Source: Opitutia bacterium (GTDB lineage: Bacteria > Verrucomicrobiota > Verrucomicrobiia > Opitutales > Opitutaceae). Taken from it: a DNA stretch of 64,000 nt. Position 1 is the stretch's first letter. The number at the start of each line of letters is the position of its first letter. The position numbers and the translations under genes were made by a program. Positions 21,274-29,484 of the stretch are shown here, one piece after another. Location of the stretch: the NCBI GenBank assembly GCA_016187945.1, contig JACPIT010000005.1, forward strand, positions 186,001 to 250,000, in the 5' to 3' direction. The notes beneath the pieces were generated by a model. The model had not been told where the DNA came from. It was given only the letters and a program-made list of their open reading frames with translations, and made no database searches.

Positions 21274-21321
21274 GGGCTTCGTTGCAGTTTACGAGACCGG
21301 CTGACGATCGCGTGCGTCGAG

Positions 21322-21447
21322 GTAGGGCGAGTCGTCCCGACGAGCCGCTTTCCGTCGGCGGAGATTCGTTCGCTTGGATCTTGTAGGCGGGTCGGGATCA
21401 GCAGATTCACCCGAAAGCGACGGCTCGTCGGGACGACTCGCCCTACC
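21322..21447 (+). repeat. Inverted repeat pair (GTAGGGCGAGTCGTCCCGAC family)
   Basis: The arm GTAGGGCGAGTCGTCCCGAC at 21322 is mirrored near 21428-21447 (GTCGGGACGACTCGCCCTAC), about 80 nt apart, between convergent genes. A single arm of the same family lies at about 24905-24932. Confidence 0.75.
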
Positions 21448-21474
21448 TTCCACAACCGCGCCCGCGTCCGCCGC

Positions 21475-22317
21475 TCACTTCCGCAGTCGCGTGATCCGCG
21501 CGAACAGCCGCGCGGGCAGCAGCCACTTTAGCAGCAGAAACACCTTCGCGTGGAACGGCGCGTTGTAGCGCGGCGCGGGATTGTCGCTCGCGAGCGCGGC
21601 CTCGACGCAGCGCGCGATGTCGTCGGGCGCTCCGGCGACGCGCTGCAGTTTCTTGTAGCCGACGCGAAAGCCCGCGAGGAACGGCTCGTAAGGCCCCGCG
21701 TGCGCGAGAATGTCGTCCGACGCCGCGTCGGCCACGTTGACGAACTCCGTCACGATGTAGCCCGGCCGGATCAGCGTCACGCGCACGCCGAACGGTTCCA
21801 GTTCGCCGCGCAGGCCGTCGGTGATCGCCTCGAGCGCGTGCTTCGTGGAGTCGTAGATGCTTGAGAGCGGGCGCGCGATGCGGCCGGCCACGGAGCCGAT
21901 GTTCACGACGCAGCCACTGCCTTGCGTGCGCATCGTCGGCAGCACGAGCTGCGTGAGCGCGATGAGCGAAAAGACGTTCGTCTCGAAATTCCGGCGGATC
22001 GCTTCGAGCGGCACGATCTCCACCGGCCCGCGCGTGCCGTAGCCGGCGTTGTTCACGAGGCCGTCGATGCGGCCGAATTTCGCGAGCGTCGCGTCGACGA
22101 GCCGGCGGCGGTCGGCGTCGCTCGTCACGTCGCCCGCGACCGCGAGCACGGCCGCGCCGGTCGGGTCGAGTTCGCGTGCGAGCGCATCGAGGCGCGCTTG
22201 GCGGCGCGCGGAGATCACGACCTTCGCGCCGGCGCGCGCGAGGCGGCGCGCCGTGGCTTCGCCGATGCCCGACGAAGCGCCCGTGATGATGACGACCTGA
22301 CCGGCGAGCTGGGGCAT
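21475..22317 (-). CDS. Short-chain dehydrogenase/reductase
   Basis: 280 residues of the classical SDR type. The cofactor motif is TGASSGIG near residue 13, the NNAGYG motif is near 89, and the catalytic pair is in IYDSTKHALEA (Tyr and Lys). An Arg at the end of the second strand (SARRQARLD) favours NADP(H) over NAD(H). A C-terminal hydrophobic/basic tail (FLLLKWLLPARLFARITRL) may bind a membrane, as in lipid-modifying SDRs. The substrate is unknown. It is divergent from the MuiA-like gene, with about 90 bp between starts. Confidence 0.88.
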   Translation of the reverse strand: MPQLAGQVVIITGASSGIGEATARRLARAGAKVVISARRQARLDALARELDPTGAAVLAVAGDVTSDADRRRLVDATLAKFGRIDGLVNNAGYGTRGPVEIVPLEAIRRNFETNVFSLIALTQLVLPTMRTQGSGCVVNIGSVAGRIARPLSSIYDSTKHALEAITDGLRGELEPFGVRVTLIRPGYIVTEFVNVADAASDDILAHAGPYEPFLAGFRVGYKKLQRVAGAPDDIARCVEAALASDNPAPRYNAPFHAKVFLLLKWLLPARLFARITRLRK

Positions 22318-22408
22318 GTTCGACCAATAGTCGAGTGTGGCGCATTGAACAGATTTTCTCTAAGAACCAGCGCGTCTGTCCGTGGTCCATTTTGCACCCA
22401 ATCAACTC

Positions 22409-24091
22409 ATGAAATCCCTCCGGCTCTCCGGCCTCCTCGCTTTAGTCGCGACCGCGCTCACCGCGGCGCCCGTCGAATCCGTCATCTCCGCCGTCACGGT
22501 CTACACCGATCGCGCCGTCGTCACCCGCACCGCCACCGTCGAACTCGCCGGCGGCCAGACCGAACTCGTCTTCGCCAACCTGCCCGAAGGCCTGCTCGAC
22601 CAATCCGTGCAAGTCAGCGGCCGCGGCACCGCGCAAGCCACCATCCTCGACGTCGCGGCGCGCCGCACGTTCGTCGACTTCACGCCCAACGCCCGCGTGA
22701 AGGAGATCGAGGACCAGCTCCGCGCGCTCCGCAACGACGACCGCTCCCTCGGCGACCAAGTCACCGTGCTCAACAGCCAGCGCGACAGCATCAACGAGTT
22801 CATGAAAAACGCCGTCGCCGCCACGAAGGACGCCGGTCGCCCGAAGCTCGACGACGTGCGCGCCACGCTCGAGTTCGGCCAGAAACAACTGCTCGAACTC
22901 GCGCAAGCCAACCAGAAGCTCGACCAGCAACGCGAAGACCTCGGCAACAAGATCGCCGCCCTCGAGCAGCAGCTCAACGAGCTCCGCGGCACCGGCGGCA
23001 AAGGTTTTAAGACCGTCGTCGTCCGCGTCTCCGCCGCCCAAGCCGGCAACCTCGACCTCGCGCTCTCCTACACGGTCGGCAACGCTCGTTGGATTCCCAG
23101 CTACGACGCGCGCGTGCTCAGCAGCGAACGCGCCGTGGCGCTGAGCTATTTTGGCGTCGTGCATCAGACGACCGGCGAGGATTGGAAAAACGTCGCGCTC
23201 ACGCTGTCCACCGCCCGCCCGTCGCTCGGCGGCGCAGCGCCGGTGCTGACGGCGTGGAATTTGGATGTGTTCAACCCGATCATCCTCGAACAGGCACGCC
23301 GTCAGGAAATGGACCGTTCGGCCCGGCTCAAGGCCACTCCCGCGATGGCTTACGCCGCCGCCAACGCTCCGCGCGAAGTGAACATGCAGACGCTCACGAG
23401 CGACGCGGAGGGAGCCGGCGGCAAACCCGAGAGCTTCGACGCGACCGACGCCTCCGCCACCCTCGAAGCCGGCGCCACCAGCGCGTCCTTCAAGATCGCC
23501 ACCGCCGCCTCGATCCCGAGCGACGGCTCCGCGCAGAAAGTGCCGATCGCGTCCACCAAGCTCGCCGCCAATCCCGAATACCTCACCGTGCCGAAGCGCC
23601 AAGCCACCGCGTTCCTCACGACGAAGGTCGTCAATTCGACCGAGTTCCCGCTGCTCGCCGGCGCGATGAACGTGTTCCTCGACGGCACCTTCGTCGCCAC
23701 GAGCAATCTCCGCACCGTGATGGCCGGCGAGAAATTCGACCTCGCGCTCGGCGCCGACGAGGGAATCAGCGTGAAGCACAAGCGCGTGCAGAAATTCACC
23801 GAGGACACCGGCCTCACCAACTCCGGCAAGCGCATCACCTACGAGTATCTCGTCACGATTCAGAACAACAAGAAGTCCGCCGAGCGCGTGATCGTCGCCG
23901 ACCAGATTCCGCTCTCGCGCAACGAAAAGGTGGTCGTGAAACAGCTCGTGCCCGACGCCCGCGACGTGAAGCCCACCGACGAAGGCACGCTGAAGTGGAC
24001 GCTCGACCTGAAGCCCGGCGAGAAGCGCGAGATCACGGTGAAGTTCGCCGTCGAGCACCCGAACGACGTCAACGTCACCGGCCTCGAGTAA
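22409..24091 (+). CDS. MuiA-like (DUF4139/DUF4140) secreted protein
   Basis: 560 residues beginning with a signal peptide (MKSLRLSGLLALVATALTAA). The next region (SVISAVTVYTDRAVVTRTA) is the diagnostic start of mucoidy-inhibitor MuiA-like proteins. A long coiled coil spans about 95-195, and the DUF4139 beta-rich part begins at LALSYTVGNARWIPSYDARV. The family is periplasmic or secreted; its biochemical role is not established. The ATG at 22409 is chosen because it starts the signal peptide. A strong terminator follows 146 bp after the stop. Confidence 0.85.
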   Translation: MKSLRLSGLLALVATALTAAPVESVISAVTVYTDRAVVTRTATVELAGGQTELVFANLPEGLLDQSVQVSGRGTAQATILDVAARRTFVDFTPNARVKEIEDQLRALRNDDRSLGDQVTVLNSQRDSINEFMKNAVAATKDAGRPKLDDVRATLEFGQKQLLELAQANQKLDQQREDLGNKIAALEQQLNELRGTGGKGFKTVVVRVSAAQAGNLDLALSYTVGNARWIPSYDARVLSSERAVALSYFGVVHQTTGEDWKNVALTLSTARPSLGGAAPVLTAWNLDVFNPIILEQARRQEMDRSARLKATPAMAYAAANAPREVNMQTLTSDAEGAGGKPESFDATDASATLEAGATSASFKIATAASIPSDGSAQKVPIASTKLAANPEYLTVPKRQATAFLTTKVVNSTEFPLLAGAMNVFLDGTFVATSNLRTVMAGEKFDLALGADEGISVKHKRVQKFTEDTGLTNSGKRITYEYLVTIQNNKKSAERVIVADQIPLSRNEKVVVKQLVPDARDVKPTDEGTLKWTLDLKPGEKREITVKFAVEHPNDVNVTGLE

Positions 24092-24236
24092 GAGCTCTGC
24101 CGCTCGGTCCCGTAGCGGTTCCGAGCGCAGCGAGAGTCCGCCCTTCGTCAGAATTTCGCTGCCGCGACGCGGCGAAAGCCTCACGGCTTCCGCCACCAGG
24201 CAGACGAAATTTCGGCTCCCCTTTTTCTGGGTGCGC
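24092..24236 (+). other. Structured intergenic stretch before a terminator
   Basis: No gene is seen. The stretch has several short hairpins: GCCGC-GAC-GCGGC, AAGCC-TCAC-GGCTT and the palindrome CGAAATTTCG, and leads straight into the terminator at 24237. It may be a long structured 3' end of the upstream transcript or a small RNA; no known RNA family is recognised. Confidence 0.3.
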
Positions 24237-24267
24237 GAGAGCCCGCCGCGAGGCGGGCTCTCTTTTT
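24237..24267 (+). terminator. Strong rho-independent terminator
   Basis: GAGAGCCCGCC and GGCGGGCTCTC form a perfect 11-bp stem around a GCGA tetraloop, followed by five T. It is the clearest terminator in the window and lies after the MuiA-like gene. Confidence 0.9.
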
Positions 24268-24398
24268 GCAGTGCACGGCAGAGCGCGTTGCCCCAGCGCG
24301 CTCACGCGCGAATGCGTTGAGGTCAACGCGCTCCACCCAACGCAACCCGCTGCGGCGCCGGCTTGCGCGCCGCGCCTGCTTCCGCCTGCATTCGCGCC

Positions 24399-24875
24399 AT
24401 GTCCACGCCCGCTCGCCCGGCTGCCGCTGTGCCCGTCCTGCTCGTTGTCGCCGCCGCGCTGTTCCTCAGCGGCGTCTTCTTCCCGTTTTTCCACGTGTCG
24501 AAGTTCTGGATTTTCCACGAAGCCGTCTCGGTGGTCGGCGGCATCGTGATGCTCTTTCAAGAGGGCGAGTATTTCCTCTTCGCGGTGCTGACGCTGTTCA
24601 CGCTCGTTTTCCCCGCCGCCAAGCTCGGCCTGCTCAGCCTGATCTGGCTCGAGCGCGACAAAAACCTCCCGCGCATCCAGCGCCTCCACGCCCGCGTCGC
24701 GAGCGTGGGTAAATGGTCGATGCTCGACGTGTTCGTCGTGGCGATCCTGATCGTCGTCATGAAAGCCGCCGGACTCGCCAAAATCGAAATCGGCCTCGGG
24801 CTTTATCTGTTCACGTTCTCGGTCGTCGCCACGCAGTTCGCGTCGTCTTGGATCGACCGGCAGTTGCGCGACTGA
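24399..24875 (+). CDS. PqiA-like integral membrane protein
   Basis: 158 residues with four hydrophobic segments. The pattern PFFHVSKFWIFHEAVSVV, GEYFLFAVLTLFTLVFPAAKL and GKWSMLDVFVVAILIV matches the paraquat-inducible protein A domain (the repeated unit of PqiA/YebS, here a single copy). E. coli PqiA takes part with PqiB/C in lipid transport between membranes, but no MCE-domain partner is adjacent. The leading dozen residues of the longer frame are not conserved, so the ATG at 24399 is used. Confidence 0.75.
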   Translation: MSTPARPAAAVPVLLVVAAALFLSGVFFPFFHVSKFWIFHEAVSVVGGIVMLFQEGEYFLFAVLTLFTLVFPAAKLGLLSLIWLERDKNLPRIQRLHARVASVGKWSMLDVFVVAILIVVMKAAGLAKIEIGLGLYLFTFSVVATQFASSWIDRQLRD

Positions 24876-25086
24876 GCGAGTTGAACTGACGCGTCGGTCG
24901 TCACGGTAGGGCGAGTCGTCCCCGACGAGCCGCGGCAAACAAACTCCAAAGCCGTGCAACCGATAGAAAGCCGGCGGCCTTGTCGGCGCGGGCCGCGTCG
25001 CCTTTGAATGGCGCCGTCTCACCCCGTTCACCCCTGCGCCTGCCGTCTCGCCACCGCCGAGACCCACGCTGCTCCGGCCCGTCCCC

Positions 25087-26232
25087 ATGAAACTCGCCTC
25101 GTTCCTCTGTTCGGTCACGCTGATCGCCTCGCTCGCGGCCGTCGTGGCCCGCGCCGCCGACTCCGCCGCGCCGCTCAATCCCTCCGGCTTTCGCATCCGT
25201 CGCGGCACGAATCTCAGCCACTGGCTCTCGCAATACGCCGGCCAGCCGCGCACGCAGTTCATCACCGAAAACGACCTGCGCTTCATCGCGCGCAGCGGTT
25301 TCGATCACGTGCGCCTGCCGATCGACGAGTCGGAGCTGTGGCTCAAGGATGGACGCCCGAACGAGGAGAACTTCGCCCTGATGCTCAGCGCCATCCGCTG
25401 GGCGCGCGCGAACGGTCTGCGCGTGATCGTCGATCTCCACACCGTGCACGCGCATCACTTCAACGCCGAGAACGAAGGCCTGAAGAACACGCTCTGGACC
25501 GACCCGAAATCGCAGGAGCATTTCCTCGGTCTCTGGCGCGAACTCTCCGCGCGCCTTCGCGATCAGCCCGTCGACGCCGTCGCCTACGAGATCATGAACG
25601 AGCCGGTCACCGACGATCACGAGGACTGGAACAAACTCGCCGCGACGACCCTCGCGCAAATCCGCACCACCGAGCCGACGCGCGTCGTCGTGATCGGCTC
25701 GAACAAGTGGCAAGGCCCGTGGACGTTCCCGCACCTGCGCGTGCCGGCCGGCGACAAGAACATCATCCTCAGCACGCACTGCTACGCGCCGTTCCCGTTC
25801 ACGCACCACAAGGCGAGCTGGGTGCCGCTGAAAGCCTACACCGGGCCCGTGCATTATCCCGGCCCGACGATCGCGGCTGACGACCTCGCGAAGATTCGCG
25901 CGTCCGGCAACCAGCCGTTGATCGACCAGCTCGGCAGCGCCGCCGAGAACTGGAGCCCCGCGCGCCTCCGCCAGGAATTGAAGCCCGCCATCGACCGCGC
26001 CAAGGAACTCGGCCTGCAGCTCTACTGCGGCGAGTTCGGCTGTCTGCCGACCGTGCCGCGCGCCGACCGGCTGGCCTACTATCGCGACTTCGTCGCCGTG
26101 CTCGAGCGTGAAAGCCTCGCGTGGGCCAACTGGGAATACAAAGGCGACTTCGGCGTCTTCGAGTGGCACGGCTGGGAATTCTTCGGCGGCGCACCCGACG
26201 TGGAGATGCTCGACGCACTGATGCAGCGGTAG
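25087..26232 (+). CDS. Secreted glycoside hydrolase family 5-type endoglucanase
   Basis: 381 residues with a signal peptide (about 1-24). The (beta/alpha)8 cellulase fold is recognisable: RGTNLSHWL, FDHVRLPID, GLRVIVDLH, then YEIMNEP with acid/base Glu172, HCYAPF, and LYCGEFG with nucleophile Glu316. The spacing is typical of GH5. It would act outside the cytoplasm on beta-glucan or related polysaccharide. No carbohydrate-binding module is present. A REP-type repeat lies a few bases after the stop. Confidence 0.9.
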   Translation: MKLASFLCSVTLIASLAAVVARAADSAAPLNPSGFRIRRGTNLSHWLSQYAGQPRTQFITENDLRFIARSGFDHVRLPIDESELWLKDGRPNEENFALMLSAIRWARANGLRVIVDLHTVHAHHFNAENEGLKNTLWTDPKSQEHFLGLWRELSARLRDQPVDAVAYEIMNEPVTDDHEDWNKLAATTLAQIRTTEPTRVVVIGSNKWQGPWTFPHLRVPAGDKNIILSTHCYAPFPFTHHKASWVPLKAYTGPVHYPGPTIAADDLAKIRASGNQPLIDQLGSAAENWSPARLRQELKPAIDRAKELGLQLYCGEFGCLPTVPRADRLAYYRDFVAVLERESLAWANWEYKGDFGVFEWHGWEFFGGAPDVEMLDALMQR

Positions 26233-26234
26233 CG

Positions 26235-26352
26235 TGGAGGGTCCGCGTCCCCGCGGACCGCGAACGCACATCGATTCCCGCCGGATCAGCGCGACCCACG
26301 CGAACGAAGAGAACGCGAAAACCGGCGGCCCGCGGGGACGCGGGCCCTCCGG
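26235..26352 (+). repeat. Inverted repeat pair (GGAGGGTCCGCGTCCCCGCG family)
   Basis: The arm GGAGGGTCCGCGTCCCCGCG just after the glycosidase gene is mirrored by CGCGGGGACGCGGGCCCTCC near 26333-26352. A relative of the same layout (GGAGGGCCGAGCTCCCGCG and mirror) lies at 27288-27367. Confidence 0.7.
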
Positions 26353-26368
26353 CAAGCCGAATGGGCTT

Positions 26369-27205
26369 TTACCGCTCGCGTCCGACCAAAAACCGCAACA
26401 CGTCCGGCAATCGCGCGGCCCAAGCGCGCTCGCTGTGCTCGGCGCCGGCGATCTCGCGATACTCGAGGTCCGCGCCCTGCGTCCAGCCTTTAGCCACGAG
26501 CGTGTCGCGGAAAAGTTGCGCCACTTCCCAGCCCGGCTCCGCCGTGCCCATGTCGAGCCAGAGGCGGACGTCGAGCTTGCGCGGCAGACGCGCGAAATCG
26601 CGCAGCGCGACGCGGTCGTCCCACCACAGCGACGGCGAGAGCGCCGCGACGTTGCCGAACACGCGCGGATGCCAGAGACCGAAGTAGAGCGAGACGAGCC
26701 CGCCCATCGACGAGCCGACGATCGAGGTCGTGCGCGGGCCGGGCAGCGTGAGGTAGCGCGCGTCGATGAAGGGCTTCAGCTCGGTCTCGACGAAGCGCGC
26801 GTAGCGTTTCGCGTCGCCCGCGCTGCGGAGCTTCGCGCCGTCCATGCCGTCGTAGTCGGCGCGCGTCGGCGTGTATTCGTCGATCCGGTGCACGCCGGTG
26901 TTGGCGATGCCGACGAGGATCGGCGGCACGATTTCGCGAGCGCGCAGGAGTTTTTCCGCCGTCTCGCCTGCCGCCCAGGCGACGCCGCCGAACGCGGTCT
27001 TCGGGTCGAAGATGTTTTGCCCGTCCTGGAAATAGATCACGGGATGCCGCCGCCGTGGATCGCCGTAGCCCGGCGGCGTCCAGATCGTGACGTCGCGGCT
27101 GTTGCGGAAAATCCGCGAATGAAACCGCGCGAGCACGCGGAGCTGCGGCGCGCGTTGGACGCGGCGGGAGCGGAGGGCAAGAGGTCGGCGTTCGGGAGCA
27201 GGCAT
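26369..27205 (-). CDS. Esterase of the alpha/beta-hydrolase (esterase D/Fes-like) family
   Basis: 278 residues. The core reads RDVTIWTPPGYG, PVIYFQDGQNIFD, and the nucleophile elbow TSIVGSSMGGLVSLYFG with its Ser. The acid is likely the Asp in WLDMGTAE, and the closing His is in GAEHSERAW. This is the layout of PF00756-type esterases that act on siderophores, acetyl groups or feruloyl groups. No signal peptide is evident; the first 25 residues are basic and not conserved, so the true start may be internal. It converges on the GH5 gene and may work on plant-type polysaccharide esters. Confidence 0.8.
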   Translation of the reverse strand: MPAPERRPLALRSRRVQRAPQLRVLARFHSRIFRNSRDVTIWTPPGYGDPRRRHPVIYFQDGQNIFDPKTAFGGVAWAAGETAEKLLRAREIVPPILVGIANTGVHRIDEYTPTRADYDGMDGAKLRSAGDAKRYARFVETELKPFIDARYLTLPGPRTTSIVGSSMGGLVSLYFGLWHPRVFGNVAALSPSLWWDDRVALRDFARLPRKLDVRLWLDMGTAEPGWEVAQLFRDTLVAKGWTQGADLEYREIAGAEHSERAWAARLPDVLRFLVGRER

Positions 27206-27287
27206 CGGTCGGCGCGCACGCTACGGGGGCGCTGCCGCCGGCCGCAAGTCCGGCGACGCGAACGACGTTTTCGCTTCGATCCCAAAC

Positions 27288-27367
27288 TGGAGGGCCGAGC
27301 TCCCGCGCGGCCGCGAATGGGGCACGCGCCGCGCAGCGATCGGCCTCGCGGGAGTTCGGCCCTCCAT
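27288..27367 (+). repeat. Inverted repeat pair (GGAGGGCCGAGCTCCCGCG family)
   Basis: Arms of about 19 bases are separated by about 40 bases of GC-rich spacer, between divergent esterase genes. It is probably a divergent copy of the element at 26235. Confidence 0.65.
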
Positions 27368-27489
27368 CCCTGATTTCTCGGCGCACGCGGCCTGAAAAAC
27401 TTCGGGGGTTCTCCTCCGCGCCGCGGCTTGCACCCGCCCCTCCCGCGCGTATGCAGGAAGGGCACACCCCCTGCTCCCGCCCACCCTGC

Positions 27490-28212
27490 ATGCACGAGCA
27501 ATACGTCCGCTGGTATACGCCGCACCTGAGTCGGGACTTTGAGATGCTCGTGTTCGGCCACGCGGGCATGCCGGTGATCCTGTTCCCCACGTCGCTCGGC
27601 CGGTATTTTCAAAACAAGGACTTCGGCCTCGTCGGCTCCGTCGCGCACCTCGTCGACGCCGGCCGCGTGAAACTCTACTGTCCCGACGGCATCGACGAGC
27701 AGAGCTGGTATAACAAATCCATCCATCCGGCCGATCGCGTGAAAACGCACATGGCCTACGAGCGCGTGATCCTGCACGACGTCGTCGCGCGCGCGCAGCA
27801 CGAGACCGGTCGCAGCCGGATCGCCGTCGCCGGCGCGAGCTTCGGCGGGTATCACGCGATGAACTTCGCGCTGCGTCACCCGGACGTCGCGGCGTATTGC
27901 GTGAGCCTCAGCGGCGCGTTCGACATCCGCTCGTTTCTCGACGGCTACTACGACGACAACGCCTACTTCAACAACCCCGTCGACTACCTGCCCAATCTCG
28001 GCGACCCGTGGTTTCTCGAACACGTTCGGCGCATGGGCATCATCCTCGGCACCGGCGAGCACGACATCTGCCGCGACCGCAACCACCACCTCTCGCGCCT
28101 CCTCAACGCGAAAGGCATCCCGCACTTCCTCGACGACCGTCAGCGATGCGGTCACGACTGGAACTATTGGCGCGACATGTTTCCGCATTACCTTTCCCTC
28201 CTCCACACCTGA
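27490..28212 (+). CDS. Esterase-like alpha/beta hydrolase, first gene of the amide-ligase cluster
   Basis: 240 residues from the ATG at 27490 (MHEQYVRWYTPHLSRDFEML). The nucleophile Ser lies in IAVAGASFGGYHAMNFA, and the likely catalytic His is in RCGHDWNYWRDMFPHYL at the C-terminus. There is no signal peptide. It belongs to a group of small cytoplasmic esterase-like proteins which, as far as I recall, are often found beside carboxylate-amine ligase and ATP-grasp genes. Here it begins the codirectional series ATP-grasp, YbdK-like ligase, aminopeptidase. Its role may be to release or edit a product ester; this is inference. Confidence 0.8.
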   Translation: MHEQYVRWYTPHLSRDFEMLVFGHAGMPVILFPTSLGRYFQNKDFGLVGSVAHLVDAGRVKLYCPDGIDEQSWYNKSIHPADRVKTHMAYERVILHDVVARAQHETGRSRIAVAGASFGGYHAMNFALRHPDVAAYCVSLSGAFDIRSFLDGYYDDNAYFNNPVDYLPNLGDPWFLEHVRRMGIILGTGEHDICRDRNHHLSRLLNAKGIPHFLDDRQRCGHDWNYWRDMFPHYLSLLHT

Positions 28213-28247
28213 CGCACCCGCCGCGACCGGCACGAAGCCATCACCCG

Positions 28248-28286
28248 AATCTTTCTCTTTCCTCTTTCTCTTAATCTTTCTCTCTC
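28248..28286 (+). repeat. Pyrimidine-rich repeat, single arm
   Basis: A C/T-only stretch with the pattern CTTTCTCTTTCCTCTTTCTC then TTAATCTTTCTC. Paired inverted copies of the same sequence lie at 30608-30718 and 47518-47625. Confidence 0.75.
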
Positions 28287-28289
28287 GTT

Positions 28290-28377
28290 TGTCATCGCGA
28301 GCCCGACGTAGTCGGGCGTGGCGATCCAGCAATCTAGCTGGCTGGATTGCTTCGTCGCCCCGCTCCTCGCAATGACA
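28290..28377 (+). repeat. MITE-like inverted repeat element (TGTCATCGCGAG...CTCGCAATGACA)
   Basis: An 88-bp element with near-perfect 12-bp ends. Internal inverted pieces are CCCGACTA-type arms and GCGATCCAG/CTGGATTGC. The same wording (TGTCATTGCGAG, GTGGCGATCCAG, CTGGATTGCTTCG) is a widespread intergenic repeat in unrelated bacteria. It sits in the leader of the ATP-grasp gene. Confidence 0.8.
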
Positions 28378-28419
28378 GGTTCGAGAAGGCGCCACACCAC
28401 AACTCAACCCGCTCTCCCC

Positions 28420-29400
28420 ATGAAAAAAATCGGCATCCTCCACGGCAAGGAACGCACTTTCCCGCACGCGCTCATCGAACGCATCAACTCCCTCAACGAG
28501 CCCGGCATCGTCGCCGAGCCGGTGAACATCAACCAAGTCGCGCAAGGCGCGCCGTCGCCCTACGCCGTCATCCTCGACCGCATCTCGCAGGACGTGCCGT
28601 TCTACCGCGCGTATCTGAAAAACGCCGCGCTCAACGGCACCGCCGTCGTCAACAACCCGTTCTGGTGGTCCGCCGACGAGAAATTTTTCAACAACTGCCT
28701 CGCGACCAAACTCGGCGTCGCCGTGCCAAACACCGTCATCCTGCCCTCGAAGGATCACCCCGCGGATTGCAGCGCGGAGTCGTTCAGCAATCTGGCGTTC
28801 CCCTTGGATTGGGACGGCATCTTCAGCTACATCGGCTGGCCCGCGTATTTCAAACCGCACTCGGGCGGCGGCTGGAAAAACGTCTACAAGGTCCACAACC
28901 CCGACGAATTTTTCAAAGCCTACGCCGAGACCGGCCAGCTCGTGATGCTGCTCCAGTCCGAGGTGCAATTCGACGACTACTACCGCTGCTACTGCATCGG
29001 CGGCACCGATGTCCGCATCATGCCCTACGAGCCGCGCAACGCCCATCACCTGCGCTACGTCGTCGACCGTCCGCCTGCCGCGCCCGCGTTGCTCGAGCGC
29101 ATCAAGCGCGACGTCCTCACGCTGAATCAGGCACTCGGCTACGATTTCAACACCGTCGAATTCGGCGTGAGCAACGGCGTCCCCTACGCGATCGATTTCT
29201 GCAACCCCGCGCCCGACGCCGACCGCAACTCCGTCGGCGAGGAAAATTTCAAATGGGTCGTCGACGCCGCGGCCCGGATGCTCGTCACCCGCGCCAAATC
29301 CCACCGCGACGGCGCCGACAACCTCACCTGGGGCAAATACGTCCAAGCGAGCGCCGCCGGAAAATTCATCGGCGCCGCGACGGCGGCGAAGAAAAAATAA
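28420..29400 (+). CDS. RimK-like ATP-grasp ligase
   Basis: 326 residues. The ATP-grasp fold is indicated by WPAYFKPHSGGGWKNVYKV (nucleotide-binding Lys and Gly-rich loop), the metal-binding part FNTVEFGVSNGVPYAIDFCN, and acidic residues beyond it. ATP-grasp ligases join a carboxylate to an amine through an acylphosphate. The substrate is unknown. It is the second gene of a codirectional cluster with an esterase, a glutamate-cysteine-ligase-type enzyme and an aminopeptidase, so a peptide-like small molecule is a reasonable guess. The ATG at 28420 begins the conserved sequence; the frame upstream crosses a repeat. Confidence 0.8.
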   Translation: MKKIGILHGKERTFPHALIERINSLNEPGIVAEPVNINQVAQGAPSPYAVILDRISQDVPFYRAYLKNAALNGTAVVNNPFWWSADEKFFNNCLATKLGVAVPNTVILPSKDHPADCSAESFSNLAFPLDWDGIFSYIGWPAYFKPHSGGGWKNVYKVHNPDEFFKAYAETGQLVMLLQSEVQFDDYYRCYCIGGTDVRIMPYEPRNAHHLRYVVDRPPAAPALLERIKRDVLTLNQALGYDFNTVEFGVSNGVPYAIDFCNPAPDADRNSVGEENFKWVVDAAARMLVTRAKSHRDGADNLTWGKYVQASAAGKFIGAATAAKKK

Positions 29401-29484
29401 CCTCCGTCCGTGCCCCACCGCGGAGGTGCGTAGGCCACCGCGCCTTCTCATCCTTCATCCATCATTCCTCATCCGTCGATCGCC

